From Propionibacterium sp. (GTDB lineage Bacteria; Actinomycetota; Actinomycetes; Propionibacteriales; Propionibacteriaceae), in contig JAAYAO010000051.1 in assembly GCA_012719335.1 (NCBI GenBank), positions 1 to 9,743 on the forward strand: 9,743 nt of DNA. The letters are read 5' to 3'. The notes beneath the pieces were generated by a model. That model was not told where the DNA came from and ran no database searches. It worked only from the letters and a program-made list of their open reading frames with translations. Within the stretch, counting starts at the first letter, position 1, and every line of letters begins with the position of its first letter. Of this stretch, positions 8,038 through 9,743 are shown piece after piece. The position numbers and the translations under genes are program-made.

Positions 8038-8132
8038 CGGTGCCTCCTGGTCGCTTGCAAAAATCGGCTCCCGCCTTCCACCGAACGCGGGGGTCGAGGC
8101 CATTGTGTCGAACTTTCGCGATCGACGCCCAC
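8034..8132 (-). CDS. Possible 32-codon upstream ORF (leader-like), unproven
   Basis: An open frame starts at GTG 8132 and ends at TGA 8036-8034, overlapping the ATG of the HGxxPAAW gene as ATGA. GAGG (8144-8141) lies eight bases before the GTG. The peptide begins MGVDRESSTQWPRPP and contains one Trp codon; it has no membrane segment or known motif. The ATGA overlap and the ribosome-like site are what make it worth recording. Against it: many chance frames stay open at this GC content, there is no run of Trp codons as in known trp leaders, and the peptide is unrecognised. Confidence 0.15.
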   Translation of the reverse strand: MGVDRESSTQWPRPPRSVEGGSRFLQATRRHR

Positions 8133-8158
8133 CTGTTTCACCTCGGTGGGATTCCAGC
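8038..8158 (-). other. 121-bp gap inside the trp operon
   Basis: This is the longest gap in the trp gene run. Read on the minus strand it holds a 6-bp inverted repeat, CCCACC (8150-8145) with GGTGGG (8133-8128) and an 11-nt loop. A weaker 5-bp stem (8091-8087 with 8074-8070) is followed after six bases by five Ts (8063-8059). The second could be a weak attenuator or terminator. I see no convincing -35/-10 promoter, although a promoter for the downstream HGxxPAAW-trpC-trpB-trpA genes would fit the spacing. Confidence 0.35.
8043..8048 (-). promoter_or_regulatory. Shine-Dalgarno site of the HGxxPAAW gene
   Basis: AGGAGG on the minus strand, five bases before the ATG at 8037. It is a full-strength site in an operon where trpC and trpB have almost none. 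This suggests it is the main ribosome entry point for the HGxxPAAW-trpC-trpB-trpA run. Confidence 0.75.
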
Positions 8159-8746
8159 CTAGGCGGTTCTGTCCGCACCGGCATCGCCCGGCGCGCCGTC
8201 CTCGGCGGTCGGATCGATGCCCGCGTCCAGTGCCTTCCACACCTCGTGCGGGTCGTCGCTGGTGGCATCCACGCTGCGCCGGTCGAATCGATCACCCCGG
8301 GTCGGCCACCGTCCGGCCCCGGCCAGCACCACCCCGGCCGCCGCCACCGCGACCAGGCCGGCGATCAGGTAGCCGACCGGCCAGCCGGTGGATTCGACCC
8401 CGGTCGCCCCGGCCAGGGTGTGTTGCCGCAACTGGGTGCGCACCAACTCCTCCCCGGGGGTGGTCGGCATCGCGCCGGTCAGCACCATGCCCACCCCGGC
8501 CAGCGCCTGCACCACGGCCACCACCCGCCGACCCACCGGACGCAGCAACAGCAGCAGCGGTACCCCGCCGGCCACGATCAGCGCCAACCCGGCGGCCAAC
8601 CCCCCGGTGCTGGTGGTGCCGGTCATCGGGATCGGCGGGCCCTCGGTGTGGATCGTCCACCACGGGCGGGTGGCGATCACTCCGGCGGCGACGGCCGCCA
8701 CGACCAGGCCGGCCAGGCCGAGGGTGCGCAGGGTGCGTCCGCTCAT
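8159..8746 (-). CDS. Trp-operon-associated membrane protein (Trp_oprn_chp family)
   Basis: 195 residues with four predicted membrane helices at about 7-26, 48-69, 74-91 and 124-144. A Trp-Trp pair (29-30) follows helix 1 and begins the extracytoplasmic loop; a polar cytoplasmic tail contains [13 protein letters not shown] (168-180). This layout and the tail motif fit the conserved actinobacterial family of membrane proteins encoded next to trpE (Trp_oprn_chp). The function is not established. Position suggests a link to tryptophan synthesis or transport, but nothing in the sequence proves it. The ATG at 8746 overlaps the trpE stop (ATGA), with only a weak GGTGGG before it, so it is probably translated by coupling to trpE. 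Confidence 0.88.
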   Translation of the reverse strand: MSGRTLRTLGLAGLVVAAVAAGVIATRPWWTIHTEGPPIPMTGTTSTGGLAAGLALIVAGGVPLLLLLRPVGRRVVAVVQALAGVGMVLTGAMPTTPGEELVRTQLRQHTLAGATGVESTGWPVGYLIAGLVAVAAAGVVLAGAGRWPTRGDRFDRRSVDATSDDPHEVWKALDAGIDPTAEDGAPGDAGADRTA

Positions 8747-9743
8747 TGCCCACCGATGGGTCGCAGGGATTCGGCGGCGGCGATCGCCCGCATCACCGCG
8801 GCCGCCTTGTTGCGGGTTTCGGCGTTCTCGGTGTCGGCGTGGGAGTCGGCCACGATGCCGCCACCGGCCTGCACATGGGCCACCCCGTCCTTGAGCACCG
8901 CGGTGCGGATCGCGATCGCGACGTCGGCGTCACCGGTGAAGTCGAAGTAGCCCACCACGCCGCCGTACACCCCGCGCCGCGAACTCTCCAGTTCGTCGAT
9001 GATCTCCATCGCCCGCACCTTGGGGGCTCCCGACAGGGTGCCGGCCGGGAAGCAGGCCAGCACCGCCCGTAGTGCGCTGTGTTCGTCGCGCAGCCGTCCG
9101 GTGACCGCCGACTCCATGTGCATCACGTGGGAGTAGCGGCGCACCTTCATGAACTCGGTGACCTCGACGGTGCCCGGTTCGCTGACCCGGCCCAGATCGT
9201 TGCGGCCCAGGTCGACCAGCATCAGGTGTTCGGCACGTTCCTTCTCGTCGGCCAACATGTCGGTCTCCAACTGGGCGTCCTCGGCCGGGTCGGCGCCCCG
9301 GGGTCGGGTGCCGGCGATCGGCCGGGTGACCGCCTGCCGGCCGCTGACGGTGACCAGGGCCTCGGGTGAGGAGCCGACGATGTCGAAGCCGGGCATCCGC
9401 AGCAGGTACAGGTAGGGGCTGGGGTTGGAGGTGCGCAACATTCGGTACACGTCGAAGGCGTCGGCGTCGGTGTCGATGTCGAACCGTTGCGAGAACACCA
9501 CCTGGAAGGCCTCGCCGGCTTCGATCCGGCCGACGATGTCGGCGATCGCGGCGTCGTACTCGGTGCGGGTGCGTTGGTCGCGCACGGCGAGCTCGCCGGC
9601 CTCCCCGCGCACACCGGCCAGGGCCGGGGTGGGTTGGGCCAGGTCGGCGACCATCCGTTCCACCCGGCGCACCGCATCGGCATGGGCGGCGTCGACCCGT
9701 TCATCGGTGGCATCGAAGTTGATCGCGTTGGCGATCAGCCACA
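8743..9743 (-). CDS. trpE: Anthranilate synthase component I, 5' end cut by window edge
   Basis: The last 332 codons of TrpE, the chorismate-binding subunit that converts chorismate to anthranilate with ammonia supplied by a TrpG partner. The visible part begins in [16 protein letters not shown] and contains the core of the chorismate-binding domain: [55 protein letters not shown] and a final ENAETRNKA. No glutamine amidotransferase domain is fused at the C-terminus. The N-terminal part with the tryptophan feedback site lies beyond 9743, so feedback control cannot be judged. The motifs are shared with PabB; trp neighbours on the same strand make TrpE far more likely. The stop overlaps the start of the membrane-protein gene (ATGA). 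Confidence 0.96.
   Translation of the reverse strand, partial: WLIANAINFDATDERVDAAHADAVRRVERMVADLAQPTPALAGVRGEAGELAVRDQRTRTEYDAAIADIVGRIEAGEAFQVVFSQRFDIDTDADAFDVYRMLRTSNPSPYLYLLRMPGFDIVGSSPEALVTVSGRQAVTRPIAGTRPRGADPAEDAQLETDMLADEKERAEHLMLVDLGRNDLGRVSEPGTVEVTEFMKVRRYSHVMHMESAVTGRLRDEHSALRAVLACFPAGTLSGAPKVRAMEIIDELESSRRGVYGGVVGYFDFTGDADVAIAIRTAVLKDGVAHVQAGGGIVADSHADTENAETRNKAAAVMRAIAAAESLRPIGGQ

Noticed and set aside
8038..8103. An in-frame upstream ATG that would extend the HGxxPAAW protein by 22 residues
   Set aside because: There is no ribosome site before it, while AGGAGG lies five bases before the ATG at 8037.
7597..9072. A 491-codon plus-strand open frame opposite the trpC start, both membrane genes and trpE
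   Set aside because: It is Pro/Arg-rich with no domain, and it covers four minus-strand genes with family motifs.
1..9743. A mobile element, phage, CRISPR or defence system
   Set aside because: No transposase, integrase, repeat array, att-like repeats or nuclease/NTPase motifs were found. All real genes are conserved metabolic or envelope genes with uniform composition.

Overview
The window is a GC-rich stretch whose genes all read on the minus strand. Gene content and order point to an actinobacterium (Actinomycetota): a tryptophan operon carrying the actinobacterial membrane-protein companion of trpE and an HGxxPAAW small membrane protein, followed by redox genes and gltB. GTG starts are also used. 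I cannot name a genus; a propionibacterial or related lineage is only a guess.

Reading along transcription, from right to left: 9743-8743 holds the 3' two thirds of trpE. It overlaps by ATGA with a Trp-operon-associated membrane protein (8746-8159). A 121-bp gap follows, with weak hairpins and a possible short upstream ORF. Next come a 77-residue two-helix HGxxPAAW protein (8037-7804), trpC (7802-6990), trpB (6993-5749) and trpA (5752-4907). After a short gap comes a three-gene extracytoplasmic redox cassette: a Sco-family lipoprotein (4854-4237), a MauE/DoxX-like membrane protein (4240-3701) and a membrane-anchored DsbA-like oxidoreductase (3704-2937). Two hairpins at 2931-2862 probably terminate this unit. 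After a 115-bp leader, gltB (2747 to beyond position 1) begins its own unit; only its first 915 codons are in the window.

TrpE makes anthranilate. TrpC acts two steps before tryptophan synthase, and TrpA/TrpB finish the pathway. trpD and trpF are not in the window. The Sco, MauE-like and DsbA-like proteins look like a thiol-redox and copper-handling set for the cell envelope, each gene coupled to the next by ATGA. GltB is the large subunit of glutamate synthase. A sequence matching the GlnR half-box pattern (GTnAC-N6-GAAAC) lies upstream of it and shares bases with the terminator hairpin.

Most of the window is well-conserved housekeeping sequence. I see no mobile element, CRISPR array, tRNA, rRNA or phage gene. 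The points most worth a second look are the redox cassette in the place where related actinobacteria often carry lgt, the candidate nitrogen-control site embedded in a terminator, and the two uncharacterised membrane proteins locked into the trp operon.
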